Assembly (NCBI GenBank): GCA_025997715.1
Contig: BNUY01000052.1
Location: 1 to 17,710 of the forward strand
Length of the DNA stretch: 17,710 bases
Direction of reading: 5' to 3'
Origin: Spirochaetia bacterium
GTDB lineage: Bacteria > Spirochaetota > Spirochaetia > Treponematales > Breznakiellaceae
In this document: positions 7,978-15,939 of the stretch, piece after piece
How positions within the stretch are numbered: position 1 is the first letter of the stretch
Layout: every line of letters starts with the position of its first letter
Made by a program: the position numbers and the translations under genes
Notes under the pieces: generated by a model
Database searches by the model: none
Told to the model about the DNA's origin: nothing
What the model saw: the letters and a program-made list of their open reading frames with translations, nothing else

Positions 7978-9076
7978 TATTGTCCCATTTGTCTAGCGCC
8001 CGCTCAATTACCTTGTCCATATCGTAATACCGGTATTCTGCAAGACGTCCGCCGAATATGACGTTTTTTTCTTTGCAGGCCAATTCAGCATAGGCGCCGT
8101 ATAAAGCGCTGTTTTTTTCGTCATTCACCGGATAAAAGGGCTCCGCGCCCTCTTTCCATTCCGAGGGGTATTCCCGGGAGATGACTGTCTGGGGCTGTTT
8201 GTCAAATTCAAAATGCTTGTGTTCGATAATTCGCGTGTAGGGGATTTCCCTTTCGGTGTAATTCACGACGGCATTGCCCTGGTAATTTTCGCAAGTAAGC
8301 GTTTCCGTTTCAAAGCGCACCGTGCGGTATTCGAGCTTGCCGAAGCGGTAACCGTAAAATTCATCGATTTTGCCGGTAAAAATGATTTTCTCTGCCGTGT
8401 TTTCCCAATATGCTCTATTGGCAAAAAAATCGGTGTTTGTTTTGACTTCGATTCCGGCGAGTAGTCCGTCAATCAGCTTGTTATAACCGCCGATGGGAAT
8501 ACCCTGATACAGATCGTTAAAATAATTGTTATCGAAAGTAAAACGGACAGGAAGACGTTTAATTATAAAAGCGGGGAGGGTGGTACATTTCCTTCCCCAT
8601 TGTTTTTCAGTATATCCCTTTATTAAAATTTCATAAATATCTTTGCCGACAAGGGAAATTGCCTGTTCCTCAAGATTTTTCGGTTCTGTAATTCCCGATT
8701 CTCTGCGTTGCTGCTCTATTTTTTCTTTTGCCTCATCTGGTGTTTTTACTCCCCAAAGCGCATAAAACGTATTCATATTGAAGGGTAGGTTGTATAGCCT
8801 GCCTTTATAGTTAGCTACCGGAGAATTGGTATAGCGGTTAAAGGAAACAAAAGAATTAAGAAAATCCCAAACTTCTTTATTGTTCGTATGAAAAATATGC
8901 GCACCGTAGGTGTGGACGTTTATGTCAGCGATATTCTCACAATACACATTCCCACCAGTATGAAAACGCTTATCGATAACAAGTACTGTAAAACCTGCTT
9001 GGTGCGCTTTGTACGCGAAAACGGCGCCGAAAAGCCCAGAGCCGACTACAAGGTAGTCATATTGTGTTGTATTCAT
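7970..9076 (-). CDS. glf: UDP-galactopyranose mutase
   Basis: A 368-residue flavoenzyme that interconverts UDP-galactopyranose and UDP-galactofuranose in the cytoplasm, supplying the donor for galactofuranose-containing glycans. The FAD-binding Rossmann motif VVGSGLFGA is at residues 10-18, with an acidic strand end VIDKR at 33-37 and GGN at 41-43. TYGAHIFHT at 57-64, KGYTEKQWG near 153-161 and the C-terminal GGRLAEYRYYDMD are hallmark Glf segments with substrate arginines. Length and domain order are those of normal bacterial Glf. It starts 4 bp after the upstream GT2 stop and overlaps the downstream GT2 by 8 bp, a classic Glf/Galf-transferase pair. No damage seen. Confidence 0.97.
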   Translation of the reverse strand: MNTTQYDYLVVGSGLFGAVFAYKAHQAGFTVLVIDKRFHTGGNVYCENIADINVHTYGAHIFHTNNKEVWDFLNSFVSFNRYTNSPVANYKGRLYNLPFNMNTFYALWGVKTPDEAKEKIEQQRRESGITEPKNLEEQAISLVGKDIYEILIKGYTEKQWGRKCTTLPAFIIKRLPVRFTFDNNYFNDLYQGIPIGGYNKLIDGLLAGIEVKTNTDFFANRAYWENTAEKIIFTGKIDEFYGYRFGKLEYRTVRFETETLTCENYQGNAVVNYTEREIPYTRIIEHKHFEFDKQPQTVISREYPSEWKEGAEPFYPVNDEKNSALYGAYAELACKEKNVIFGGRLAEYRYYDMDKVIERALDKWDNNG

Positions 9077-9080
9077 ATGC

Positions 9081-10145
9081 TTATTTACGCAATAAACGCG
9101 TTTTTATGCATTTAAGGATAAAACGCCAGCCGAGGCTTTCTTTATTTCGTATATCAGAGAGCACTCGTTCCTGTAGTGATACATTATTAGCTGAAAAATA
9201 CATCTTAGAATCTTTTTTTTTCAAAGCATAAAGACGGATTACATCATCCATACTGTAGTTACCGCACAGAATTGCATTGAAATCAATATTGTTTAGCAGT
9301 GCCGCTCCTGCTTCAAAAGTTTTTTCATAAATAACATCAGGTCCATACCAACAGGAAAGATGCACATACAACAACGTCATCCATATAAAGGTATGTTCAA
9401 ACTTCTTTTCAAGTCCGTTTTCTGCCATAAAATACGCTACATCTTGTATGATATATATATGGTCAATTGCGTAAGCTGGCTTTGTGAATCGGGTTGATCC
9501 CATTATTGAATCAGGACGAATAATATAAGTATATAACAGATCGCTAATAAAATATATTTTTTTTGAAATCATGAGATACTTAAATAAAAAACATGCGTCT
9601 TCATAATGAAGTCCATAAGGAAATGTGATACTATATTTATCGATTAGTGATTTTTTATAAATCTTATTCCATACAAATACATTAGTTTGTGTAAAGACTT
9701 CATAATCGATCAAACGTATCCCATGAAAAGGCGCCTGATAATAGTGTTCATTTGCAAATGCAGGCATATTATCATAAAATATATTTATTCCTGATACACA
9801 GATGTCTGCCTTTGAAGTAATAATAGCATTATACATCTTCTCACACATGGTGATATCATAATAATCATCTGAGTCACAAAACTGAATATATTCACCTTGT
9901 GCGTGCAAAAGTCCTGTATTACGTGCAGCGGAAGGACCTTGGTTTGTCTGCGAAAAAACACTGATACGTTTCTCTCGTTTTGCATAGTCTTCGCAAATTG
10001 CAAGTGCATTATCAGGCGACCCATCATTCACACAAATTATTTCTATATTTGAAAATGTCTGACTAATTAGACTGTCCAGACATCGGGCTATATAATGCTC
10101 TGTTTTATATATGGGAACAATTATTGATATTATGGGAGAATTCAT
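9081..10145 (-). CDS. GT2 glycosyltransferase (family A)
   Basis: A 354-residue GT2 enzyme. SIIVPIYK at residues 7-14, IICVNDGSPDN at 36-46, the QGPSAARNTGL loop near 69-79 and DSDD at 91-94 form a complete donor-binding core. FVWNKIYKKSLI and the HYEDACFLFKY segment supply the later conserved features of capsule/LPS GT2 transferases. The C-terminal part is hydrophobic and ends in a basic tail (KCIKTRLLRK), suiting the inner membrane face. It starts 13 bp after the GT8 gene's stop and ends 4 bp before glf, so it is in the same transcription unit. A run of nine A residues near the end (LKKKD) is a possible slippage site. The sugar is unknown. Confidence 0.87.
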   Translation of the reverse strand: MNSPIISIIVPIYKTEHYIARCLDSLISQTFSNIEIICVNDGSPDNALAICEDYAKREKRISVFSQTNQGPSAARNTGLLHAQGEYIQFCDSDDYYDITMCEKMYNAIITSKADICVSGINIFYDNMPAFANEHYYQAPFHGIRLIDYEVFTQTNVFVWNKIYKKSLIDKYSITFPYGLHYEDACFLFKYLMISKKIYFISDLLYTYIIRPDSIMGSTRFTKPAYAIDHIYIIQDVAYFMAENGLEKKFEHTFIWMTLLYVHLSCWYGPDVIYEKTFEAGAALLNNIDFNAILCGNYSMDDVIRLYALKKKDSKMYFSANNVSLQERVLSDIRNKESLGWRFILKCIKTRLLRK

Positions 10146-10158
10146 AATTGATTTCGCC

Positions 10159-11157
10159 TTACAACAATTTTTCTATTATAGAATCAAACAATTTATTAAC
10201 ATCAAGTGTATTATCAAAAGATTTCCATTGTTTTAAATGATACAAATGTAATTTTATTAAGATTGGCTTTACTACATTTTTTTTAACTAATTGAATTTTA
10301 TTATATTTACCCCGATATTTTAATTTTTCATTTTTCCATGGCGATAAATTAAAAAAAAACAACCACAATTTTGTAAATGGCATATTATGTTCTTCTTTAT
10401 GCCAAGGTTTGAATTCGCCACTATAATGCAGGATTACCGGATTTAAACGCGAATTGTTAATATCATCATGTAAATTTTTGCGAATAGATAAATCTTCAAT
10501 TTTAGTAGTGTAATAAATGATTTGGCAATTATATCTTGCCGATAAATGTTTCCAATTATTAGCAAAAATATGATTTAACGCATCCTGATCATACCATTTA
10601 CATTTTTCTGGGTTTTTACTGACAAATTCAACGAGTTTTTCCGGTATTTTATATGTGCGCCAATAATTCAAGTTAATAAGTAATGTTCCAGGATTATAAT
10701 AACCAAGAGTCGGATCATAGCCTAATCTATTATAGTTTCGAATGTCATCTTGACTCGAATCAATTGCGGCAGCGGCAGGATAGTTGTTTATATCAGTCTG
10801 CCATAAACTATTCAACGAATCAAGACATATCATATCACCATCAAGATATAAAACTTTATCAATTGATTCAGGTAAAATATATGATAGAAAGAAGCGGATA
10901 TATATCGCAAGAGTAAATCGTTCATTGCGTATTATCAGGTTCTTATATAAATTAGGATTGATACTATAAAAATCTATTTCAGATTTTTCATTCATCAGGC
11001 TTTTGAGTTTATTTTTGTTGTCTTCCGATATATACTCAGAGATTAAATGAAATTTTATAACACTATCGCTATTGGTATGTAATATTGATTTTATTAAAAC
11101 ACCATAGGGCATTATATAATTATTATCAGTACAAAATGCTATTTCCATGTTCTTCAT
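10159..11157 (-). CDS. GT8 glycosyltransferase (LPS glucosyl/galactosyltransferase type)
   Basis: A 332-residue retaining GT8 enzyme. The start IAFCTDNNYIMPYGVLIKSIL matches the family's first strand and helix. RFFLSYILPESIDKVLYLDGDMI at about 88-110 carries the DxD at D106/D108, YYNPGTLLINL at about 153-163 takes the place of the usual NSG strand, and YDQDALN and HYSGEFKPWH supply the DQ and HxxGxxKPW motifs. All catalytic parts are present. It would transfer a hexose from UDP-glucose or UDP-galactose to the growing glycan. Its base composition is clearly more AT-rich than the Wzi gene upstream, suggesting separate acquisition. It follows the GT8 stub by 14 bp; an AGGAC sits about 11 bp before the ATG. 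An in-frame ATG at codon 4 is an alternative start. Confidence 0.9.
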   Translation of the reverse strand: MKNMEIAFCTDNNYIMPYGVLIKSILHTNSDSVIKFHLISEYISEDNKNKLKSLMNEKSEIDFYSINPNLYKNLIIRNERFTLAIYIRFFLSYILPESIDKVLYLDGDMICLDSLNSLWQTDINNYPAAAAIDSSQDDIRNYNRLGYDPTLGYYNPGTLLINLNYWRTYKIPEKLVEFVSKNPEKCKWYDQDALNHIFANNWKHLSARYNCQIIYYTTKIEDLSIRKNLHDDINNSRLNPVILHYSGEFKPWHKEEHNMPFTKLWLFFFNLSPWKNEKLKYRGKYNKIQLVKKNVVKPILIKLHLYHLKQWKSFDNTLDVNKLFDSIIEKLL

Positions 11158-11171
11158 AAATAATTAGTGTC

Positions 11172-11394
11172 CTACAAAAAAAGAGAAAAGTTTGAAAAGT
11201 AGTTTATATGGATTCTTAACGATTCCATGCTTTCCGGGGAAATATCACGATGCATTATAAAAAAGCAATGTTTCCTGTTATGATTTGCATTTTCCATGAC
11301 AGATTGTATCATTGAAGCCATATATGGGGGCATAATAATCATTGGGAGTAAATACAATCGGGATTAAATCAGGATAAAAGGGTGCTTTAGTCAC
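11172..11394 (-). pseudogene. Frameshifted 5' stub of a GT8 glycosyltransferase
   Basis: A GTG at 11394-11392 with AGAGG five bases upstream begins TKAPFYPDLIPIVFTPNDYYAP. The frame then breaks in a run of five C (minus strand, bases 11330-11326), and the +1-corrected frame continues PYMASMIQSVMENAN and then FFIMHRDISPESMESLRIH up to a TAG at 11174-11172. Removing one C joins the pieces into a standard GT8 N-terminus (NDYYAPYMASMIQSVMENAN) of about 74 residues. The catalytic DxD region and everything after it are absent, and an intact, different GT8 gene starts 14 bp downstream. It is thus a truncated and frameshifted remnant. Confidence 0.8.
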
Positions 11395-11399
11395 TATAT

Positions 11400-11404
11400 C
11401 CTCT
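11400..11404 (-). promoter_or_regulatory. Shine-Dalgarno that fixes the GTG start of the GT8 stub
   Basis: AGAGG overlaps the TAG stop of the Wzi-like gene and lies five bases before GTG at 11394. No ATG is present in this frame at the expected N-terminus, so this site identifies GTG as the original start and shows that the lost GT8 was coupled to the Wzi-like gene. Confidence 0.55.
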
Positions 11405-13058
11405 AAAAATTATATTGTGCGGTAAGATTGATTGAAAAATTATGCATCAATTCATCTTCCCAGTAATCTGTTTTGTTAAAATAATAATATGGGTTTATTA
11501 TTAAGTTATACACGAATCCTCCACCAATGGACAATTGATCTAATAGGAAATATTTTGTACTTACTCCTACGTTGAAATTTGCTTTCCAGCTTTTGAAGTA
11601 TTTATTTTCCAACTCCGGGCTTGCCGAAGCATTTACCGCTTTGCTGTACAGAAAATTATTATCAGGATTATTTCTCTGGAAAAAGAGAGAAGATGTCCCC
11701 TTGGGATAATAGAGCTTGAATTCCAGATACTGACTGTTTCCGCCCCAGCCGCTTCCGGCGCCTAACCATTGACCGCCGTTAGTATACCCTTGACCCCCGC
11801 CGGTGCCATGAAAATAAGGGGAATATCCCCATTGAAACTGAAAATCCTGGGACATTTCCATGGAATTCCATTCAAAAATTATTTCACCGTATATATCACG
11901 ATTTGGCACAATGCCCAAAGTTTTTTTTAGGCCAACGGTATACAGTATGGTGTGGAATGGATATCGAATGTATCCTTGTATTCTCTTCTCTTTTGCATCG
12001 GCCACATAATCATCCACCCCCAATTCCCCGTACACCTCAAGCCCCGCTTTTGGAAAAACCCATGACGCGCCAAAGGACGCTTTCTGATCCTCAATAGTAT
12101 TATCACCAATTGGCCAGATATATTTTAGGTTTTCCCATTCCCACGGAACTATACAAACCCTGTTCACAAATAATGTCAGTCCGCTCAAAACACCCGGCGG
12201 GGAATAGGCGAAGGACAATCCATGAAACATTCTGTGATCATTAGAATCATCATTATCAAAATAATTCGATTCCGACAAATACCCAACCCAAATACGTGCT
12301 TCAACATCCCCCCAATACCAATTAACCTTTGGAATAACAATCCGCTGTTTTCGTAATCCTATATCAAACTTAGGATATGTAGGTGCGTTATTTGAATGGA
12401 GCATCGAATTGAGATACGCAGGCCCAAGCCAGACGGCCTGGGTTCCGAACCCCACAGTCAGCGTTTTCCATGTATATCGGACTTCGCTGTCACCCCAATC
12501 ATAGGTAAAGAAGGGATCATCCCCAAAACGCTGCGGTGCATCAACTCGGCCCCAAAAATAACCGAAGGTGTCGGCTTTACCCGCATAATTTGCGCCAGAT
12601 ATTTCACGGAGTATTAAATCAAACGCCGCATTCTGACTAAACGCCAACTGCGGCTTAAAGGTAAGTTCCACGCCATACCCCTCAAACCGTATGCCCCCGG
12701 TAAGGCTTGTGTTAAAGCCCCTGCCTTGCCACAATGCCCCGTCATTCTGTCCATAAGGCGCCGCAGTGTTTCCGGACATGAACAGTTCCGGGCCATAGAT
12801 GCGCATGGATGCATCGCCGAATAGCGGACGCTTTGTGCCCAGGTTTTGTTTCTGCCAGGGATGCGCTGCATCAGGGGCTATGTCCCAAGCTGAATCGGAT
12901 AAGGTGCGGTAATTGAGGTAGGGCCGTTCGGTGAGGCCCTGTAAAGCAAGGAAGTCGTAGTACCGTTCGGTATCGGATACGATGGCTTCCTGGGCGGGGA
13001 TATTTATTATACAAACGCTAAGCAATAGAACTAAAATGCTAACTTTAACATTACTCAT
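11403..13058 (-). CDS. Wzi-family capsule/outer-membrane beta-barrel protein
   Basis: A 551-residue outer-membrane protein. Residues 1-22 form a signal peptide (a lysine at 5, a hydrophobic core at about 6-20, predicted cleavage after the alanine of IPAQE). The mature part alternates polar and aromatic strands and ends in TAQYNF, the C-terminal phenylalanine typical of BAM-inserted barrels. The pattern YYDFLALQGLTERPYLNYRT, a glycine/tryptophan-rich body (QWLGAGSGWGG near the end) and length fit the capsule assembly Wzi family, which in enteric bacteria anchors capsule at the cell surface. In treponeme-like organisms the exact role is unproven. It starts 3 bp after the stop of the DUF1703 ATPase gene, whose last codons supply its Shine-Dalgarno (AAGGA). 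GC content is visibly higher than in the glycosyltransferases that follow. Confidence 0.82.
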   Translation of the reverse strand: MSNVKVSILVLLLSVCIINIPAQEAIVSDTERYYDFLALQGLTERPYLNYRTLSDSAWDIAPDAAHPWQKQNLGTKRPLFGDASMRIYGPELFMSGNTAAPYGQNDGALWQGRGFNTSLTGGIRFEGYGVELTFKPQLAFSQNAAFDLILREISGANYAGKADTFGYFWGRVDAPQRFGDDPFFTYDWGDSEVRYTWKTLTVGFGTQAVWLGPAYLNSMLHSNNAPTYPKFDIGLRKQRIVIPKVNWYWGDVEARIWVGYLSESNYFDNDDSNDHRMFHGLSFAYSPPGVLSGLTLFVNRVCIVPWEWENLKYIWPIGDNTIEDQKASFGASWVFPKAGLEVYGELGVDDYVADAKEKRIQGYIRYPFHTILYTVGLKKTLGIVPNRDIYGEIIFEWNSMEMSQDFQFQWGYSPYFHGTGGGQGYTNGGQWLGAGSGWGGNSQYLEFKLYYPKGTSSLFFQRNNPDNNFLYSKAVNASASPELENKYFKSWKANFNVGVSTKYFLLDQLSIGGGFVYNLIINPYYYFNKTDYWEDELMHNFSINLTAQYNF

Positions 13059-14705
13059 ACTTTATTCCTTGATTGTTGAATCCGCTATCTTAACCATACA
13101 GTCTTTTCTACAGAAGGCAATACCATATTTAAGAATATGTTGATATCCCTCCTGTTCGAGTTCATGTATGTACTTTTTTTCTTCGATTTGCCGCAATGCT
13201 TCATCACATTTTGCAGACAGTTCCTGCATGGTGGTAGCAGCCTTTAGTTCAAAAATCACCGCTTTACCCTTGGCGCTTACGTTTTTCATAAAAATATCGC
13301 TCCGTCCATTTCCTGATTCACGGTTTGACCTTACCAAATATCCCTTCGCTTTTGCAAGGACGCCTGTCACAAATCCATGATAGAAATTCTCCCGGCTGTC
13401 ATAAAAACTGATAGAGTTAAGTAACAATGCAGAAAGTTCGTCCTCAAAGGTTTGCGTATTACCTTCGAGTATCGCTGTGTATAACGATGAGAGGTCTTGT
13501 TGCTCAATTGTTTCCCTGAACCATTCCTGTATTTTATTTCGATATATACAAAACAGTTCCTTGTTTGGAATCGTTAAACCTAAAACGATATTGTCCTGGC
13601 TATCTGCGTATTCGCTTGTTTTTTTCAAATACCCGGTAAAGAATAAAAAGTTCCATATATTGTCGATGTTTTTTTCTACCTCGTCATAGGTAATGTCTTC
13701 GTGTATTGTTTTTTTTATAGTGCCCCCTGCAATCAATGTGTCAAGGTCAGCTCTCGCTGCATCATCCGACTTATCAATAAGCATGCGGACTATGCTGTTG
13801 GAGCTGGTGTTTGCCCAATAGGGTTCCGGCAGCCTGTTCTTATCACTGCACAAATCCTTCACAATATTGATTAAGCTCCAGGGATTGTATACTTCACAGT
13901 TTCCAAATAGATACCCATCATACCAATCTTTTATCATATCTGCATGGGACTCAAGACGATAAAATCCCAGTATTTCTGTTACTTCTTCTTGTGTAAACCC
14001 GAAATATTCAGTGTAATCTGAGCCGCGAATAGAATTCACTCCAAGATTATTCAATCCCGTAAAAATGCTCTCCTTCGATATGCGTAAACATCCGGTAATA
14101 GCCGCAAATTCCAAAAAAGGATTGTCTTTAAGCGCCATTCCCAAAAGCGTTCGTATAAAATCCACCATATCATTGTAATACTGATTCGCCCAGGAAGCTT
14201 CAAGCGGCACGTCATACTCATCAATAAGGATGATTGCTTTTTTCCCATGGTGTATAGACAGACATTTCGAAAGAAACTTAATCCCCTGACTATACTCATG
14301 TTGCGTAGCAATGCCTTGCATAATCCGCTCGTAGTGTTCTTTTTCTGCTGTCAAATGTTCATTTTTTAATACATAATTATGCCGTTTAAATTCATCTGCG
14401 ATGTTGTCTTTAATAACAGCATATGCCGATTCGAATGATGTCTGCCGTGAATCTTTAAAGGTAAGAAACACAACGGGATATTGGCCGAGCAGGGAAGTGT
14501 AGCTATCACCTGCGGACATAATTTTAAGGTTGTTAAACCACAATACGGCGTCCTTGCCGGTAGTTTCGGCGGTGTCTTCAAAAAAACATTGAAGCATACG
14601 CATATTGAGTGTTTTCCCAAACCGGCGGGGGCGGGTGAACAGGTTCACCGCTGCCTTTTTGTCAAGCATCTCTTTTATGAGCAGTGTTTTGTCAACATAA
14701 TAATA
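13052..14705 (-). repeat. Direct repeat copy A (DUF1703 ATPase gene body)
   Basis: This segment and 15933-17586 are equal in length (1654 bp), lie in the same orientation and are closely related along their whole length. Similarity starts at the codons for YYYVDKT and runs through the stop (AAGGAATAA) into the first codons of the following ORF (ATGAGTA). Protein differences by eye are roughly one residue in five with no net indel. Confidence 0.8.
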
Positions 14706-14759
14706 ACCCTGTTCTATTACCGTATCGAAAAAACTTACCCCAATTGGGAGTGGTTTCAT
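13062..14759 (-). CDS. AAA-ATPase-like / PD-(D/E)XK nuclease superfamily protein (DUF1703 type)
   Basis: A 565-residue protein with the typical order AAA-ATPase-like domain then PD-(D/E)XK domain. Residues 1-25 hold the family leader (LPIGVSFFDTVIEQGYYYVDKT), Walker A is RPRRFGKT at 43-50, Walker B ILIDEYD at 177-183, TGCLRISKESIFTGLNN at about 219-235 is a conserved family stretch, and the nuclease-like core is GRSD (D488), FELK (E504, K506) with a QIEEKKY helix. It is cytosolic. The family is widespread in Bacteroidetes and spirochaetes; no reaction has been firmly assigned. AAGGA eight bases before the ATG is a good ribosome site, and the gene lies 33 bp after the AlbA gene and 3 bp before the Wzi-like gene. 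It is the intact member of the duplicated pair. Confidence 0.92.
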   Translation of the reverse strand: MKPLPIGVSFFDTVIEQGYYYVDKTLLIKEMLDKKAAVNLFTRPRRFGKTLNMRMLQCFFEDTAETTGKDAVLWFNNLKIMSAGDSYTSLLGQYPVVFLTFKDSRQTSFESAYAVIKDNIADEFKRHNYVLKNEHLTAEKEHYERIMQGIATQHEYSQGIKFLSKCLSIHHGKKAIILIDEYDVPLEASWANQYYNDMVDFIRTLLGMALKDNPFLEFAAITGCLRISKESIFTGLNNLGVNSIRGSDYTEYFGFTQEEVTEILGFYRLESHADMIKDWYDGYLFGNCEVYNPWSLINIVKDLCSDKNRLPEPYWANTSSNSIVRMLIDKSDDAARADLDTLIAGGTIKKTIHEDITYDEVEKNIDNIWNFLFFTGYLKKTSEYADSQDNIVLGLTIPNKELFCIYRNKIQEWFRETIEQQDLSSLYTAILEGNTQTFEDELSALLLNSISFYDSRENFYHGFVTGVLAKAKGYLVRSNRESGNGRSDIFMKNVSAKGKAVIFELKAATTMQELSAKCDEALRQIEEKKYIHELEQEGYQHILKYGIAFCRKDCMVKIADSTIKE

Positions 14760-14792
14760 GGTAGTTTTCCTTTATGATCTGTATTCATATAT

Positions 14793-15740
14793 TCATACTC
14801 CGATTTCAGGCCGTGCTATCGTAACTTTGAACTGATTACCGATACGATCATCTTCAAATGTAATGTGCGGGTATGCTTCGAGCGCCCGTGTAATACCGGT
14901 GCCGATACCGTTGTACGGTAAAATGTGAATTGCAAATGACGACAAAAGAGAATTGCGTTTCGCTGAAATTCCGTATTTAATACTCTCAGTTGTAAGCGTA
15001 TTCGGCAAATGGCCGGGGCTGGTTATTTCTATTCGATTCCTGAAAATCATAAGACATATATTTGCAGGCACAAAGAAATCACGGTGAATAAGCGCATTTA
15101 CAACAAGCTCTTGTAATGCAGCAAGCGGTATTTCGAGCTGTCCCGGTGTATTAAACCCTTCTTCCACTTGTACCAGTCTGAGATTGTTGTGAAAAAAAGC
15201 AATAGCTTCCCGATATATATCGATCATTTTTCCGGTAATTTCCCGCTTATCAATAAACTGCGTATCACCCATGCTGTTTCCGAAAAAAGTCACCGCTTTC
15301 ACCGTAGCCAAAGGAATTCTATGTTCCATATTTTTCCCAAACAGAAGGGCGCCTGTTAAAGAAAGTGTATCATTTTTCAGAATTTTAAGATTGTGCAATA
15401 AAGTTTTTATAGGAAGAGACTGCTTGTTCAAAGGTATTTTATAATTTTCATCAAAATAACGGGTGAAGTACTCTAAGTCAAGGTCGTCAATTGAAGTACC
15501 GAAAACTGCTTGTTCGTCGGCATGTAGAGACTCATTATGCGTGAACATTCGTTTGATTTCTTCACTGGCGGTAGCGTTGTCGTTTATACCGATAAGAATA
15601 GTGCCGCCATTTCCATTTGCAAAGGCCACCATTTCGGCAGCAAGGCTATCGGCATTCGTGAAATCACGCTTGAATTGATGCCTGGAATCTTCACCTATAA
15701 TAATGAGTTGTTGTAAGTCGTTTAAATTTATAATAGACAT
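14793..15740 (-). CDS. AlbA_2/HATPase_c_4 ATP-binding protein, apparently with an internal deletion
   Basis: A 315-residue protein. The N-terminus is an AlbA_2 (Schlafen-like) start: GEDSRHQFKRDFTNADSLAA at about 16-35 and ANGNGGTILIGIND at 41-54. From residue 56 it moves straight into ATASEEIKRMF and HADEQAVFGTSIDDLD, segments that in relatives I recall follow the whole AlbA_2 domain about 70 residues later. The HATPase_c_4-like half is intact: LQELVVNALIHRDF near 207-220, FRNRIEITSPGHLP near 228-241 and GIGTGITRALE near 288-298. It has no winged helix like the other AlbA gene in the window. The start has no clear Shine-Dalgarno; the 67 bp upstream show no convincing promoter. It lies between the two DUF1703 repeat copies. 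Function unknown, regulation often proposed. Confidence 0.82.
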   Translation of the reverse strand: MSIINLNDLQQLIIIGEDSRHQFKRDFTNADSLAAEMVAFANGNGGTILIGINDNATASEEIKRMFTHNESLHADEQAVFGTSIDDLDLEYFTRYFDENYKIPLNKQSLPIKTLLHNLKILKNDTLSLTGALLFGKNMEHRIPLATVKAVTFFGNSMGDTQFIDKREITGKMIDIYREAIAFFHNNLRLVQVEEGFNTPGQLEIPLAALQELVVNALIHRDFFVPANICLMIFRNRIEITSPGHLPNTLTTESIKYGISAKRNSLLSSFAIHILPYNGIGTGITRALEAYPHITFEDDRIGNQFKVTIARPEIGV

Positions 15741-15807
15741 TTATGATACCGTATTTACAATCAAATCAATGACGTTATTATCTTTACTTTTTCTTTTATT
15801 ACAAAAT

Positions 15808-15939
15808 CTACCAAATCCACTTTCGTTTTTTATTTAATAATTTTTGCGTTGTATTATAGTTATTTACTTCATCAGCCAATATTTCCGATGCGTCACAGAG
15901 GGAAATAACGGTTCTAAAGCGTTGCCACAAAGTACTCAT
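15808..15939 (-). CDS. Small 43-codon ORF after the truncated ATPase gene, unrecognised
   Basis: ATG at 15939 begins a 43-codon frame, MSTLWQRFRTVISLCDASEI then ending KKRKWIW. It sits at exactly the place where the Wzi-like gene starts after the other ATPase copy: AAGGA within the ATPase 3' end, three bases, then ATGAGTA. It has no signal peptide or membrane segment, is rich in charged residues and has a basic tail. No family is recognised. It may be a real small protein, but its tidy start and abrupt end beside a 67-bp gap make a 5' stub of a lost gene equally likely. Confidence 0.45.
   Translation of the reverse strand: MSTLWQRFRTVISLCDASEILADEVNNYNTTQKLLNKKRKWIW

Noticed and set aside
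12990..13058. Lipoprotein signal around the cysteine at residue 16 of the Wzi-like protein
   Set aside because: The residue before the cysteine is valine, and the hydrophobic core continues past it to an ordinary cleavage site after IPA; a signal peptidase I site and barrel end fit better.
15741..15807. Promoter before the AlbA gene
   Set aside because: A TTGATT and a TATCAT can be picked out, but the spacing is 15 bp and the second box ends two bases from the ATG; this is expected by chance in AT-rich sequence.
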